DNA from: DASUWK01 sp036378435
Lineage (GTDB): Bacteria; Chloroflexota; Dormibacteria; Dormibacterales; Dormibacteraceae
Direction: 5' to 3'
NCBI GenBank assembly: GCA_036378435.1
Contig: DASUWK010000007.1
Location: 1 to 64,000, forward strand
DNA: 64,000 bases
Part shown: piece after piece, positions 48,304-56,460 of the stretch
How positions within the stretch are numbered: the stretch's first letter is position 1
Layout: each line of letters begins with the position of its first letter
Notes under the pieces: model-generated
Database searches by the model: none
The model's input: the letters and a program-made list of their open reading frames with translations, nothing else
Told to the model about the DNA's origin: nothing
Position numbers and translations under genes: made by a program

Positions 48304-49377
48304 TCAGGCCGTGGCCACGGCTGAGGCGAGCGGGAGCGTGACCTCGCGGCCCAGGCGCGCGGACTCGTAGACCGCCAGCACCAGCTCCAGCGCCGCCCGC
48401 CCGTCCGCGCCTGAAACCGCCGGCTGGCGGCCCTCATCGATGGCCGCCAGGAAGTCGGCGATCTGCTCGCGATGGCCGGCGTGCATCAGCGCGGCAGGGT
48501 CGGCCGCGGCTCCAGCGGAGCCTGCCGACTGGGTGACCTTCGCCCCGTAATGCCCCGTCTCGCCGCCCTCCTCCTTGAGCTCGCGCACCGCCAGCCGCGC
48601 GTCTTCGATCACCAAGGTGCCACCGGTCCCCGAGATCTCGAGCCGTGCGGCCAGCCCGGGGTAGACGGCGGTGCTGGCCTCGATCACGCCGAGGGCGCCG
48701 CTGCGGAACCGGAGCAGCGCGACGGCGACGTCCTCCACCTCGATGTCGCCGTGCGCGAACGTGCCCGTCCGGGCGAAGACGCTCTCCACGGGGCCCATCA
48801 GCCAGCTCAGGAGATCGACGTGGTGCACGCCCTGGTTCATCAGGGCTCCACCGCCGTCGAGCGCGTAGGTGCCGCGCCAGCCGCCGCTCGCGTAGTAGGC
48901 ATCCGAGCGATACCACTTCACATACGCGTCGCCGAGCAGCAGCCTGCCGAGACGGCCGGCGGCGATCAGCTCGCGGGCCTCGGCCACGCCGGGATCCCAG
49001 CGGCGCTGCGAGATCACGCCCAGCCGTAGGCCGGTGGCGCGCGCGGCTTCGAGGAGCCTGTCGGCCGCCTCCAGCGTGACGTCGATCGGCTTCTCGACGA
49101 GCACGTGCTTCCCGGCGGCGATCGCCCTCACGCCGACGTCGGCGTGGAGCCCGCTCGGGACGCAGACGCAGACGACGTCAACATCGGGGCGGGCCAGCAG
49201 CTCGTCGATCGCCAGGTCCGGGACACTTAAGGTGGCTCCGAGCTCGGCGGCGCGGGAGGCCTCGCTGTCGGCCACGGCCACCAGGTGGGCGTTGTCCAGG
49301 TCGGCGATCGCGGCCGCGTGCAGCGGCGCGATCACTCCGCAGCCGACGATGCCGAAGCCGTGCTCCCGGGCGCTCAT
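48304..49377 (-). CDS. Gfo/Idh/MocA-family sugar oxidoreductase
   Basis: The product has 357 residues. The Rossmann loop GIVGCGVIAPLH, the catalytic EKP lysine and the NQGVHHVDLLSWLMG segment are standard for the family. These NAD(P)-dependent enzymes oxidise or reduce sugars and inositols. I chose ATG at 49377 over a start five codons upstream. It is the first gene of a minus-strand cluster and diverges from two TIM-barrel isomerases, with a CAAGTAACTTG palindrome between them. The substrate cannot be named from the sequence. Confidence 0.9.
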   Translation of the reverse strand: MSAREHGFGIVGCGVIAPLHAAAIADLDNAHLVAVADSEASRAAELGATLSVPDLAIDELLARPDVDVVCVCVPSGLHADVGVRAIAAGKHVLVEKPIDVTLEAADRLLEAARATGLRLGVISQRRWDPGVAEARELIAAGRLGRLLLGDAYVKWYRSDAYYASGGWRGTYALDGGGALMNQGVHHVDLLSWLMGPVESVFARTGTFAHGDIEVEDVAVALLRFRSGALGVIEASTAVYPGLAARLEISGTGGTLVIEDARLAVRELKEEGGETGHYGAKVTQSAGSAGAAADPAALMHAGHREQIADFLAAIDEGRQPAVSGADGRAALELVLAVYESARLGREVTLPLASAVATA

Positions 49378-49397
49378 CTGGTGCCGTCCCACCGTAG

Positions 49398-49408
49398 CAA
49401 GTAACTTG
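49398..49408. promoter_or_regulatory. Palindrome CAAGTAACTTG in divergent gap
   Basis: This is a perfect 11-base odd palindrome midway in the 39-base gap between the Gfo/Idh gene and the first TIM-barrel isomerase. It is the obvious candidate operator for both directions. No regulator gene is adjacent. Confidence 0.4.
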
Positions 49409-49416
49409 GAACGGCT

Positions 49417-50172
49417 GTGCTCGCGGCCACGACCTACACCCTGCGCGACCAGTTGGGTGACGTCGACACCGCCGGCCGCACGCTGCAGCGCTTACGCGAG
49501 TCCGGCTGCACTACCGTCCAGGTGTCCGGCTTCCGCGGCCTCAAGGGCGAGCAGATCGCCGAGCTGCTGCGGGCCGCCGATCTCACCGTTTGCGGCGCGC
49601 ACGTCCAGTACCCGGAGCTGCGTGACGATCTCCCGCGGGTGCTGGAGGACCTGGCGGCCTGGGACTGCACCGACGTCAGCGTGCCCTCGCCTCCGCCGGA
49701 CTTCCGCAGTGCGGAGGGTGTCGTCCGCCTCGCGCCGCTGCTGGACGAGCTCGGGGCCCGGCTCTTGGAGCACGGCGTCCGCCTGACGTATCACAACCAC
49801 AGCCTCGAGCTGCAAAGGCTCCCTGACGGCCGCACCGCGCTCGAGGCGCTGTACGCGGCCACCGACCCGGTGCGGGTGCAGGCGGAGCTCGACACTTACT
49901 GGATCCAGCACGGCGGGGGCGATCCGGCCGCGTGGATCAGGCGCTTTGCGGGCCGGCTGCCGCTGCTGCACGTCAAAGACATGGGGATGCTCGACAACAA
50001 GCAGGTCGACCTGCCCGCCGGCGACGGCAACTTCGACTGGGACGCCATCCTCGGGGCCGCCCGGTCGAGCGGCGTCGAGTGGCTCATCGTCGAGCAGGAC
50101 AATCCGACCGGCGATCCGGTCGAATGCGTCGCTCGCAGCCTCCGCTTCCTCCAGCGGCGACTGGCCGCTTGA
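49417..50172 (+). CDS. Sugar phosphate isomerase/epimerase (AP-endonuclease-2-like TIM barrel)
   Basis: The product has 251 residues. The metal-site segments THN-like TYHNHSLELQ, QAELDTYWI, LLHVKDMG and the final glutamate in IVEQDNP match the IolE/xylose-isomerase-like family. The start is GTG at 49417 with GGA six bases upstream. It overlaps the next TIM-barrel gene by four bases. The pairing with a Gfo/Idh oxidoreductase suggests conversion of a keto-sugar or inositol derivative. Confidence 0.88.
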   Translation: MLAATTYTLRDQLGDVDTAGRTLQRLRESGCTTVQVSGFRGLKGEQIAELLRAADLTVCGAHVQYPELRDDLPRVLEDLAAWDCTDVSVPSPPPDFRSAEGVVRLAPLLDELGARLLEHGVRLTYHNHSLELQRLPDGRTALEALYAATDPVRVQAELDTYWIQHGGGDPAAWIRRFAGRLPLLHVKDMGMLDNKQVDLPAGDGNFDWDAILGAARSSGVEWLIVEQDNPTGDPVECVARSLRFLQRRLAA

Positions 50173-50975
50173 GCGCGGGCCTCAGCTGGGAGCAGGTCTC
50201 GGCCTTCGGGGACGAGGTCGAGCTCGAGATCGAAGAGCAGCTCGAGGCGCTGGCCGAGCTCGGCATCCGCCACCTGGAGCTCCGCTCCGCCGGAGGCGAG
50301 CCCGTCGACCTCCTCGACGCGGATCAGCTGGCCCGCTGCCGCACCGCCCTGGCGAACACCGGCTTCGACGTGTCAGCCATCGCCTCGCCGGTGGGCAAAT
50401 CGACGCTGGACGCGCCGCGGGAGGAGTCGGCAGAGCAGCTGCGGCGGTGCTTCCACGCCGCCGCCGCGCTCGACAGCAAGCTGGTCCGCATCTTCAGCTT
50501 CTACGTCGAGGCCGGCGAGCTCGACGCCGTGCGCGGCGAGGTCCACGAGCGCGTCGGCGATCTGGCTCATCTCGCTGCGGACGCCGGCTTGACGCTGCTG
50601 CTGGAGAACGAGCGAGGCGTGTATGGCGAGCGGCCGGAAAGGCTGCGAGAGCTGGTCGACACCGTCCGCTCTCCGGCGCTGCAGGTGTGCTTCGATCCGG
50701 CCAACTTCGTGCAGGCCGGCTGCGACGCCTATCCCGCGTGGGAGCTGCTGCGCGACGACGTGGCCCACGTCCACGTGAAGGACGCCCTGCCGAATGGCGA
50801 CGTGACCGTGGCCGGGAGCGGGGCAGGCGCCTGGCCGGAGATCCTCGCGGACTTGACCGCCCACGACTACCGCGGCTGGCTGACGCTCGAGCCCCACCTT
50901 CATTTCGTGCTGGAAGGCGACGGCCGCACCCGGTTGCGGGCCGCGGCTGAGGCGCTCAAGGCCCTGCTGGGCTGA
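50169..50975 (+). CDS. Second TIM-barrel sugar isomerase/epimerase
   Basis: The product has 268 residues. Metal-site segments LLLENERGVYG, VCFDPANFVQAG, HVHVKDA and TLEPHL are present and complete. The TTG start at 50169 overlaps the previous stop (TTGA). It is distinct from its neighbour in sequence, so the pair is not a simple duplication. The activity is unknown within the xylose-isomerase-like superfamily (epimerase, isomerase or lyase). Confidence 0.87.
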   Translation: MSAGLSWEQVSAFGDEVELEIEEQLEALAELGIRHLELRSAGGEPVDLLDADQLARCRTALANTGFDVSAIASPVGKSTLDAPREESAEQLRRCFHAAAALDSKLVRIFSFYVEAGELDAVRGEVHERVGDLAHLAADAGLTLLLENERGVYGERPERLRELVDTVRSPALQVCFDPANFVQAGCDAYPAWELLRDDVAHVHVKDALPNGDVTVAGSGAGAWPEILADLTAHDYRGWLTLEPHLHFVLEGDGRTRLRAAAEALKALLG

Positions 50976-50980
50976 TCGAC

Positions 50981-51598
50981 ATGAGCGACGTGGTCGCCGG
51001 CGCCGACGGCTTGACTCGCTGCGCGTGGGGCGTTTCGACTCCCGAATACCAGCCCTATCACGACGAAGAATGGGGGCGCCCCGTCGGCGACGACGTGCTG
51101 GTGCTGGAGAAGATCTGCCTCGAGGGCTTTCAGTCCGGCCTGGCCTGGATAACGATCCTGCGCAAGCGCGAGGCGTTCCGGCGAGCATTCGCTGGCTTCG
51201 CGCCGGAGGTCGTCGCGCAGTTCGGCGACGGCGAGGTCGAGCGCCTCCTCGGCGATCCAGGCATCGTGCGGCATCGCGCCAAGATCCTGGCCGCGATCGC
51301 GAACGCTCGAGCGACCCTGCGCCTGGCGGAGGAGGGCGTCTCGCTGGCTGCTCTGGTTTGGAGTCACGAACCGGTTCGCGGCGACGCTGCCACCAGCTTC
51401 AACCAGCTCCCTCCGAGTACCCCCGAGTCGACGGCCCTGTCAGCAGACCTGCGGCGGCGGGGGTTCCAGTTCGTCGGTCCGACGACGGCTTATGCGGCGA
51501 TGCAGGCGCTGGGTGTCGTCAACGACCACCTCGCCGGGTGCCACTTCCGTGAGGTCTGCGCGGCCGAACGAGCGGCGTTCACCGCCCCCCGGCTCTGA
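50981..51598 (+). CDS. tag: DNA-3-methyladenine glycosylase I
   Basis: The product has 205 residues. The N-terminal RCAWG, YHDEEWG, then the segment FQSGLAWITILRKREAFR and the zinc/base-binding C-terminal NDHLAGCHFR are the Tag hallmarks. It removes 3-methyladenine from alkylated DNA. It starts five bases after the TIM-barrel gene on the same strand, so it is probably read through from that operon without functional link. Length matches the family. Confidence 0.93.
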   Translation: MSDVVAGADGLTRCAWGVSTPEYQPYHDEEWGRPVGDDVLVLEKICLEGFQSGLAWITILRKREAFRRAFAGFAPEVVAQFGDGEVERLLGDPGIVRHRAKILAAIANARATLRLAEEGVSLAALVWSHEPVRGDAATSFNQLPPSTPESTALSADLRRRGFQFVGPTTAYAAMQALGVVNDHLAGCHFREVCAAERAAFTAPRL

Positions 51599-51600
51599 CG

Positions 51601-52320
51601 TCAGCTCGCCGCGCCCTCGACCGTCCGCTGAGCCACCGCGATCGCCTGATCCATCGCCCGGCCTGGGTCTGGAAGCGGGTCTCCGTGGCCGACTGCCAGC
51701 ACTGCCGGGTCGAGGCGGCGCAGCTCGTGCGCGGATCGCAGCGCGGTCGGCTTGTGCCAGGTGCCGAGGGCGACGAAGGGGAAAAGCGGCCGGACGACCC
51801 CGGCCACCGCGATGCCTCCGCGCGTCTGGAAGGCGTCGCCGGCGATCAGCGTGCGGGACCTGGTCTCCAGCAGGGCGGCGTGGCCTGGCGTGTGGCCTGG
51901 TGCGGCCACGACCTCGAGCGAGGCGACGCGGTCGCCGGCCTGGAGCTCGCGGTCGGGTGTCCAGTCGATCTTCGCGAAGCTGCCCTTGATCGGCGCTTGA
52001 GGCTCGGCAGGATCGAGACCGCGGTCACCGCGCAGCAGGCGGGCATCGCGCGCCGGGATCGAGATCTCCACGTTCGGGAACCGTCGCCGAACCCCGGCGA
52101 CGCCCCCTACGTGGTCGGCGTGCGCATGAGTCAGCACCACGCGGCGCAGCTCGAGCCGCAGATCGCCGGCGAGGCGGGCCACATCAGCTGCCGGTGACCA
52201 CATGGTGGAGTCGACCAGGGTCAGGCCGTCCTCCTCCTCGACGAGGAAGCAGTTCATGGGGAACAGCGCGGCGAAACGAGTCAGCTGGTGAACGTGTTCC
52301 GAGCAGCGAACGACCTTCAT
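51601..52320 (-). CDS. Metallo-beta-lactamase-fold hydrolase
   Basis: The product has 239 residues. The metal motif THAHADHVGG is followed by GHTPGH, an aspartate in IAGDAF and a final histidine in AVGHGDP. It belongs to the glyoxalase-II-like/lactonase branch. No signal peptide is present. The substrate is unknown. It converges with tag at three bases. Confidence 0.88.
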   Translation of the reverse strand: MKVVRCSEHVHQLTRFAALFPMNCFLVEEEDGLTLVDSTMWSPAADVARLAGDLRLELRRVVLTHAHADHVGGVAGVRRRFPNVEISIPARDARLLRGDRGLDPAEPQAPIKGSFAKIDWTPDRELQAGDRVASLEVVAAPGHTPGHAALLETRSRTLIAGDAFQTRGGIAVAGVVRPLFPFVALGTWHKPTALRSAHELRRLDPAVLAVGHGDPLPDPGRAMDQAIAVAQRTVEGAAS

Positions 52321-52357
52321 AGGCCGACGCTAGCAGGCCTCGCGGCGCGGGGCTGCG

Positions 52358-52555
52358 TTAGCTCGGGCGCAGCCCCATGGCGCCGGGGCCCTCGACCCAC
52401 CCCGCCAGGCGGCGCAGGCCGGAGGCAACGCGCAGCCGCACGACACCGGGCGCGGCGGCCGAGCCACCGTGGCGCAGACGCCACGCGGCCGCAAATTCCA
52501 GTGCTTGCGACTGCCTGTCGTAGACCTCGCTCGCGAAGTCGTCGTATGGCCTCAT
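52358..52555 (-). CDS. Small hypothetical protein, 65 residues
   Basis: The product starts MRPYDDFASEVYDRQ and ends with a basic, glycine-containing helix region. No family is recognised. The ATG at 52555 lies seven bases after TATACT (52568-52563 on the minus strand), giving a leaderless transcript. An ATG eight codons upstream (52579) would sit before that promoter. It diverges from an ArsR regulator whose operator region it shares, which supports its being real and regulated. Confidence 0.55.
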   Translation of the reverse strand: MRPYDDFASEVYDRQSQALEFAAAWRLRHGGSAAAPGVVRLRVASGLRRLAGWVEGPGAMGLRPS

Positions 52556-52562
52556 GGCCGGA

Positions 52563-52618
52563 AGTATAGCACGTTTCATTGCGATTAAGCGATTATCGTG
52601 ATATCGTTGTTTAACGAT
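52563..52618. promoter_or_regulatory. ArsR divergent promoter with ATCGTT/AACGAT operator
   Basis: Plus strand: TTGCGA 52579-52584, 17-base spacer, TATCGT 52602-52607, then nine bases to the ArsR ATG. ATCGTT-GTTT-AACGAT (52603-52618) is a perfect inverted repeat covering the -10 and start codon. Minus strand: TATACT 52568-52563 drives the 65-residue gene. The local AT content is clearly above the surrounding DNA. Confidence 0.6.
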
Positions 52619-53603
52619 GCCGATAGCGATTGACGACTCACCTCCCAAGACCGCGCTGACAGTCCTGCCGTCGGCGGTCACCGACCTCTTCTGGCTCCTG
52701 TTCTGGACCCGCAAGGGCGAGGACCACAAGCTGCCGGAGACGGTCGCCCGAGCCCTGACCCCGGTTCCCGAGCTCGCGGATCGAGTGCGCCGCTTCTGGG
52801 GTGATGACTATCCGATCTACAGCGAGCTGGTCATCCTCGCCCACGCGAGCGGCCACCTCTTCGACACCGATCCCGAAGCGTTCTTCAGCGCCCTCGCCAA
52901 GGCGATGCCTGCCCTCGGCGAGCTCGAGCTTCGCAGTGAGACGCCGGCTGACCGCAAGCTGATCCTGACTCGCCTGGAGCGCCTTGGCGCCGACAAGCAC
53001 TTCCGGGCGCGCTATGTGCAGCTGCTGCGCGACGTCTGGGCGCAGGTCGCCCAGCTGTGGACCCGCGAAGGTCTGCCGGCCGTCCAGGCCGACGCGGGCA
53101 AATTGAGCGACCGCGCCGCACGCGGAGCGGACCTCGCGGAACTGGCCCCGAGGCTGGCGACCCTCGGCGACGAGAACGCCGAACTGGCGCGGCACGCGCT
53201 GGCGCGAGGCGAGCTGGCGCTGGTGCCGGGCTACTTCGGCGGCGCGTGTCTAATGCTCGATCTGCCGGGACTCTTTCTCGTCGGGACTCAGTTCGACGGT
53301 CAGGGGCGCGCGGAGAGCCGCCGCCTGGAGATGGAGGCGATGGCCTCCGAGCTGCGCGTGCTCGCGGACCCGACTCGCCTGGACATCCTGGAGCAGCTGG
53401 CCGGGTGTCCGCTCAGCGTGACCGACCTGATGCCCATGCTGAACCTGGCTCAGCCCACGATAAGCGCCCACCTGCGCCTGCTCCGTGAGGCGGGTTTGGT
53501 GCGGCCGGTGCGGAGCGGGGCCCGAACCAACTACGTGCTCGACACCGGCCGCCTGGATGAGATCCTGCGCCGCCCGGCGAAGCTGATCGCCAAGGGCGGC
53601 TAA
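52617..53603 (+). CDS. ArsR-family regulator with long N-terminal domain
   Basis: The product has 328 residues. A helical N-terminal domain of about 230 residues is followed by a winged helix (LRVLADPTRLDILEQLAG, TDLMPMLNLAQPTISAHL, RSGARTNYVLD). The layout matches the DUF5937-type ArsR proteins of actinobacteria. No metal-binding CxC is visible, so a non-metal signal is likely. The start codon lies within its own operator, so it is probably autoregulated. Confidence 0.88.
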   Translation: MPIAIDDSPPKTALTVLPSAVTDLFWLLFWTRKGEDHKLPETVARALTPVPELADRVRRFWGDDYPIYSELVILAHASGHLFDTDPEAFFSALAKAMPALGELELRSETPADRKLILTRLERLGADKHFRARYVQLLRDVWAQVAQLWTREGLPAVQADAGKLSDRAARGADLAELAPRLATLGDENAELARHALARGELALVPGYFGGACLMLDLPGLFLVGTQFDGQGRAESRRLEMEAMASELRVLADPTRLDILEQLAGCPLSVTDLMPMLNLAQPTISAHLRLLREAGLVRPVRSGARTNYVLDTGRLDEILRRPAKLIAKGG

Positions 53604-53621
53604 ACCTCTAGAAGCCCGGGG

Positions 53622-53906
53622 CTAGACTCCGTCCGCTTCGGCCCGGTGCTCGTCAGGAGAGATCGCAAAACGCGACCCCTCCGGGGTCTCCACCCGCTCG
53701 ACCACCGCCTCGCCGAGCATCGCGCTCACGGCCGCGGTCACGTGCAGCAGGTCCCGTCCCCCACTCTCGATCACTTCGTCCTCGGGTTGAGCCGGGCCCA
53801 TCACCAGGCCCAGCTTGTCCGGTGAGGTCGCCTCGAGGCGAAGGACCTGGCCCTCAGGCCGTTCGATCTCCGCCAGCAACACTTTGGCTTCGTCTGTGAC
53901 TCGCAT
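53622..53906 (-). CDS. HesB/IscA-like small protein lacking cysteines
   Basis: The product has 94 residues. The start MRVTDEAKVLLAEI and the beta-rich pattern (VLRLEA, LGLVMG, LLHVTAAVSAML, VERVETPEGSRFAI) resemble the A-type iron-sulfur carrier fold, but none of the cluster-binding cysteines is present. It may be a cysteine-free relative with a structural role. The ATG at 53906 has GGGAG about eight bases upstream. It converges with the ArsR gene. Confidence 0.6.
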   Translation of the reverse strand: MRVTDEAKVLLAEIERPEGQVLRLEATSPDKLGLVMGPAQPEDEVIESGGRDLLHVTAAVSAMLGEAVVERVETPEGSRFAISPDEHRAEADGV

Positions 53907-53955
53907 GAGCAGTCTCCCTTGGTTGGTTAGTCAGAGTCGGCGCCAGCGTTCCAGC

Positions 53956-54459
53956 CTACGGAAGCGGTCCCGAACCGCCGCGGGGTCGAGCAAACCTCGC
54001 CGCCAGACGATCGAGCTGGCTCTGCATCCCCATCACTGCCAGCCGGGTCATCCGGTCGTCGTGCATGGCGTCCATCGTGAGGACCATGCGCGCGCCATCT
54101 CGGCTTTCGGCGAACTCGACCTCCAGGCCCACCCGATACGGCGCCACCCCCGGCACGAAGCCGATGACGTGGGTGTAGGCGAGGCGCCGCCCCGGCACCA
54201 CCTCGGTCAGCGTCAGCGTGTCCTGGGACTCGAGGGGCATGCCTGCCTTGCGCAGGAACTCGATCTGGTCGGCGCCCACTGCCGTCATCGCATAGACGGT
54301 CTCGCCGCCCACCTCCACGTCGAGCTTGCGGACCTCCGTCCGGAATCCCTCCGGTCCCCACCAGGACTCAAAGCCGGCCTTGGTGGTCCAGAGCTCCCAG
54401 AGGTCCGCGATCTCCGCGTCGAAGGTCCGCTCGAGAGTGATCCGGGAGGAGCCGGTCAA
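53956..54459 (-). CDS. SRPBCC/AHSA1-domain protein
   Basis: The product has 167 residues. The opening ITLERTFDAEIADLWELWTT, SWWGPEGF and later RRLAYTHVIG are typical of activator-of-Hsp90 homology (SRPBCC) proteins in bacteria, which commonly pair with ArsR regulators and VOC proteins. The TTG start overlaps the VOC stop as TTGA. The ligand is unknown. It is third in the ArsR-VOC-SRPBCC operon. Confidence 0.87.
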   Translation of the reverse strand: MTGSSRITLERTFDAEIADLWELWTTKAGFESWWGPEGFRTEVRKLDVEVGGETVYAMTAVGADQIEFLRKAGMPLESQDTLTLTEVVPGRRLAYTHVIGFVPGVAPYRVGLEVEFAESRDGARMVLTMDAMHDDRMTRLAVMGMQSQLDRLAARFARPRGGSGPLP

Positions 54460-54938
54460 GCGACCGGCGCACCCGTGTAAGCCGCGCGCAGCTCGGCGAC
54501 GTCCAGCTTCTTCATGCCCATCAGGGCCTGCATCATCCGGCCCACGTCGCCAGCTTCGGGGTTGGCCATCATCTCGCTCAGAGCTGTCGGGACGATCTGC
54601 CAGCTAAGACCCCAGCGGTCCTTGATCCAGCCGCACTGGCCCTCGTCGCCGCCGTCGCCGAACGCCTCCCAGAGCCTGTCGACCTCCTCTTGGGTCTCGC
54701 ATGAGACGAACAGTGAAAACCCTTCGGCGAATTGGAATGGCGGGCCACCATCGAACGCGCTGTACTGACGACCGTCCAGCTCGAACGTCGCCCACTGCAG
54801 CGATCCCGCTGGCACCGGCCCGCCGTCGCCGTAGCGCTGGATGTCGATGACCCGAGAGTTCGGGATCAGCGACACGTAGAACTTGATCGCCTCCTCGCCC
54901 TTCTCGGCGAACCCCAGATGGGGATGGCATCCCTGCAT
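54456..54938 (-). CDS. VOC-family protein (PhnB / 3-demethylubiquinone methyltransferase-like)
   Basis: The product has 160 residues. The segments HLGFAEKGEEAIKFYVSLIPNS (given in part as KGEEAIKFY), FSLFVSCETQEEVDRLW, CGWIKDRWGLSWQIVPTAL mark the PhnB-like VOC group. ATG at 54938 has GGAGGA five to six bases upstream. It follows the ArsR stop by 13 bases and overlaps the SRPBCC gene. This three-gene arrangement is common in actinobacteria. The substrate is not known. Confidence 0.88.
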   Translation of the reverse strand: MQGCHPHLGFAEKGEEAIKFYVSLIPNSRVIDIQRYGDGGPVPAGSLQWATFELDGRQYSAFDGGPPFQFAEGFSLFVSCETQEEVDRLWEAFGDGGDEGQCGWIKDRWGLSWQIVPTALSEMMANPEAGDVGRMMQALMGMKKLDVAELRAAYTGAPVA

Positions 54939-54951
54939 TTCGTCGTCCTCC

Positions 54952-55284
54952 TCAGCCCTGCTCAGGCTTCTCACGCTGCCGCTTACGCCGGCCGACCTCG
55001 GCCTCGAAGCGGTCCAGCCGGGCCTCCCACATCGCGCGGTAGCCCTCCATCCACTCGTCGAGTCGCCGGAACGGCTCCGGCCTGAGCGCGTAGAGCCGGC
55101 GCCGGCCTTCGGGCCGCACGACGACGAACTCCGCGTCCTGAAGGATGGCCAGCTGGCGCGACACGGCCGGCTGCCCGATGTCGACCACCTGGACCAGCTC
55201 ACCCACCGAGCGCTCGCCCTGCCGCAGAGCCTCTACGAGGCGCCTCCGGGTGGGGTCGGCCAGGATCTGGAAGCTGTCGGGCAC
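54952..55284 (-). CDS. ArsR-family transcriptional regulator (SRPBCC-associated)
   Basis: The product has 110 residues. The winged helix FQILADPTRRRLVEAL, VDIGQPAVSRQLAIL, RPEGRRRLYAL is followed by a basic C-terminal helix. It resembles the ArsR proteins that precede AHSA1/VOC genes. The start is GTG at 55284. A -10 TAATAT (55296-55291 on the minus strand) ends six bases before it, so it appears leaderless, and a 12-bp palindrome lies just upstream. Confidence 0.88.
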   Translation of the reverse strand: MPDSFQILADPTRRRLVEALRQGERSVGELVQVVDIGQPAVSRQLAILQDAEFVVVRPEGRRRLYALRPEPFRRLDEWMEGYRAMWEARLDRFEAEVGRRKRQREKPEQG

Positions 55285-55290
55285 ATCGAC

Positions 55291-55314
55291 ATATTACTAC
55301 AGCAACATATGTTG
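55291..55314 (-). promoter_or_regulatory. ArsR promoter and palindromic operator CAACATATGTTG
   Basis: CAACATATGTTG (55303-55314) is a perfect palindrome located just upstream of the -10 TAATAT (55296-55291). No convincing -35 is visible at standard spacing. The region between the regulator and the dipeptidase stop is AT-rich compared with neighbours. Confidence 0.5.
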
Positions 55315-55331
55315 TGGGACCAATATATGGG

Positions 55332-56363
55332 CTAAGGCAGCACTCGCTCCAGCAGAGCGATCCAGTTGCCCCCGAGCACGCCGCCGGCCGCAGCGGACGG
55401 CACCAGGTCCCCGAGCAGCCTCTCGTCGGCGATGCTCTGCAGCTCGACGGGAGATTCCTCGAGACCCATCCCGCCGTCCAGGTCGGAGCCGATGCCGACG
55501 CGGTCCCAGCCCGCGGCGGCGGCCATCATGGCGAGCAGTTCCGCGGCTCGCTGCAGGTGCACCGGCGCCCGCGATCCGTCGCCCCACCAGCCCCGATCCA
55601 GGAAGACATTGCCCAGCCCCAAGCCGACCACGCCGCCCGCCGCGGCGAGCGCGCGCATCAAGTTTGCGTCGGGCATGCGCTCCATCTGGACGACCTCGCG
55701 GGGCGAGGTGTGAGTACAGGCCACAAAACCCGTTGCGATCTCGATCCCCTCATGCCAGCCTGTGGCCGAGCCGTGCGCCAGGTCGAGGAGCATGCCGAGC
55801 TCCATCATGCCCGCGACGAGCTCACGGCCCATGTCGGTGAAGCCGGTCTCGCGTCCCCAACCGCTCGCGAACCCGCCCGAATAGCGCGACGGTCCCCAGG
55901 CGGGACCGATGGCCCGGACCCCAAGCCCAAACCAGTCCGGGAGCTCGTCCGGGTCCCGGATGGGCTCGGCTCCCTCGATGCCGATCAGTAGCCCCGGCAG
56001 GGAATCCGATCGCCAGGCGGCAAGGTGATCGCGCAGCGAGCCCCGGTCCCGGATGATGCGCACCAGGCCGGCGTCCTCCCAGCGCCTGTAGACGTCCAGC
56101 TGGCTGCGTCCCTCAGCCCAGGTGGCCTGGTCGAAGACAGGGTCGACGTCCTGATAGGCATGCTGGGGGCGCACGTAGATCGAGGCGAAAGCGATGGCCA
56201 CCCCGCCGCGGCGCAGCTCGGGCAGCGTGACCATGCATTGCTCTTCAGTGGCGTGCTCACGCGCTCGAACCTCGGCCACCGTGAGCTCCAGGTCGCGGCC
56301 ACTGCGAGCGTTGTAGGCAAGGTCGAGGTGGGCGTCGACGATGGGCGTGGAGTGGTCGGGCAT
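55332..56363 (-). CDS. Membrane dipeptidase (peptidase family M19)
   Basis: The product has 343 residues. Zinc-ligand segments DAHLDLA, GIEGAEP, DLAHGS, ACTHTSP and the GIGSDLDGG aspartate are complete, as in renal-type dipeptidases. Bacterial members hydrolyse dipeptides, often with D-residues. No signal peptide is visible, so it is probably cytoplasmic. The ATG at 56363 has no strong ribosome-binding site. It stands alone between the EAL gene and the ArsR unit. Confidence 0.92.
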   Translation of the reverse strand: MPDHSTPIVDAHLDLAYNARSGRDLELTVAEVRAREHATEEQCMVTLPELRRGGVAIAFASIYVRPQHAYQDVDPVFDQATWAEGRSQLDVYRRWEDAGLVRIIRDRGSLRDHLAAWRSDSLPGLLIGIEGAEPIRDPDELPDWFGLGVRAIGPAWGPSRYSGGFASGWGRETGFTDMGRELVAGMMELGMLLDLAHGSATGWHEGIEIATGFVACTHTSPREVVQMERMPDANLMRALAAAGGVVGLGLGNVFLDRGWWGDGSRAPVHLQRAAELLAMMAAAAGWDRVGIGSDLDGGMGLEESPVELQSIADERLLGDLVPSAAAGGVLGGNWIALLERVLP

Positions 56364-56412
56364 CGACGACTATTTGTAGCTCGTCGGTCTGCGGAGAACG
56401 GCCGTAGCAGTC

Positions 56413-56443
56413 CTCGGCCGAGCCCGCGGTGGGCTCAGCCGAG
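56413..56443. terminator. Hairpin after the EAL gene
   Basis: CTCGGC-GAGCCC pairs with GGGCTC-GCCGAG across a five-base loop (GCGGT) with one C/A mismatch, giving twelve base pairs. It lies 18 bases downstream of the EAL stop on the minus strand. No T-run, so termination is inferred only from position. Confidence 0.45.
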
Positions 56444-56460
56444 TTGGGAGGGGGTTGGCG

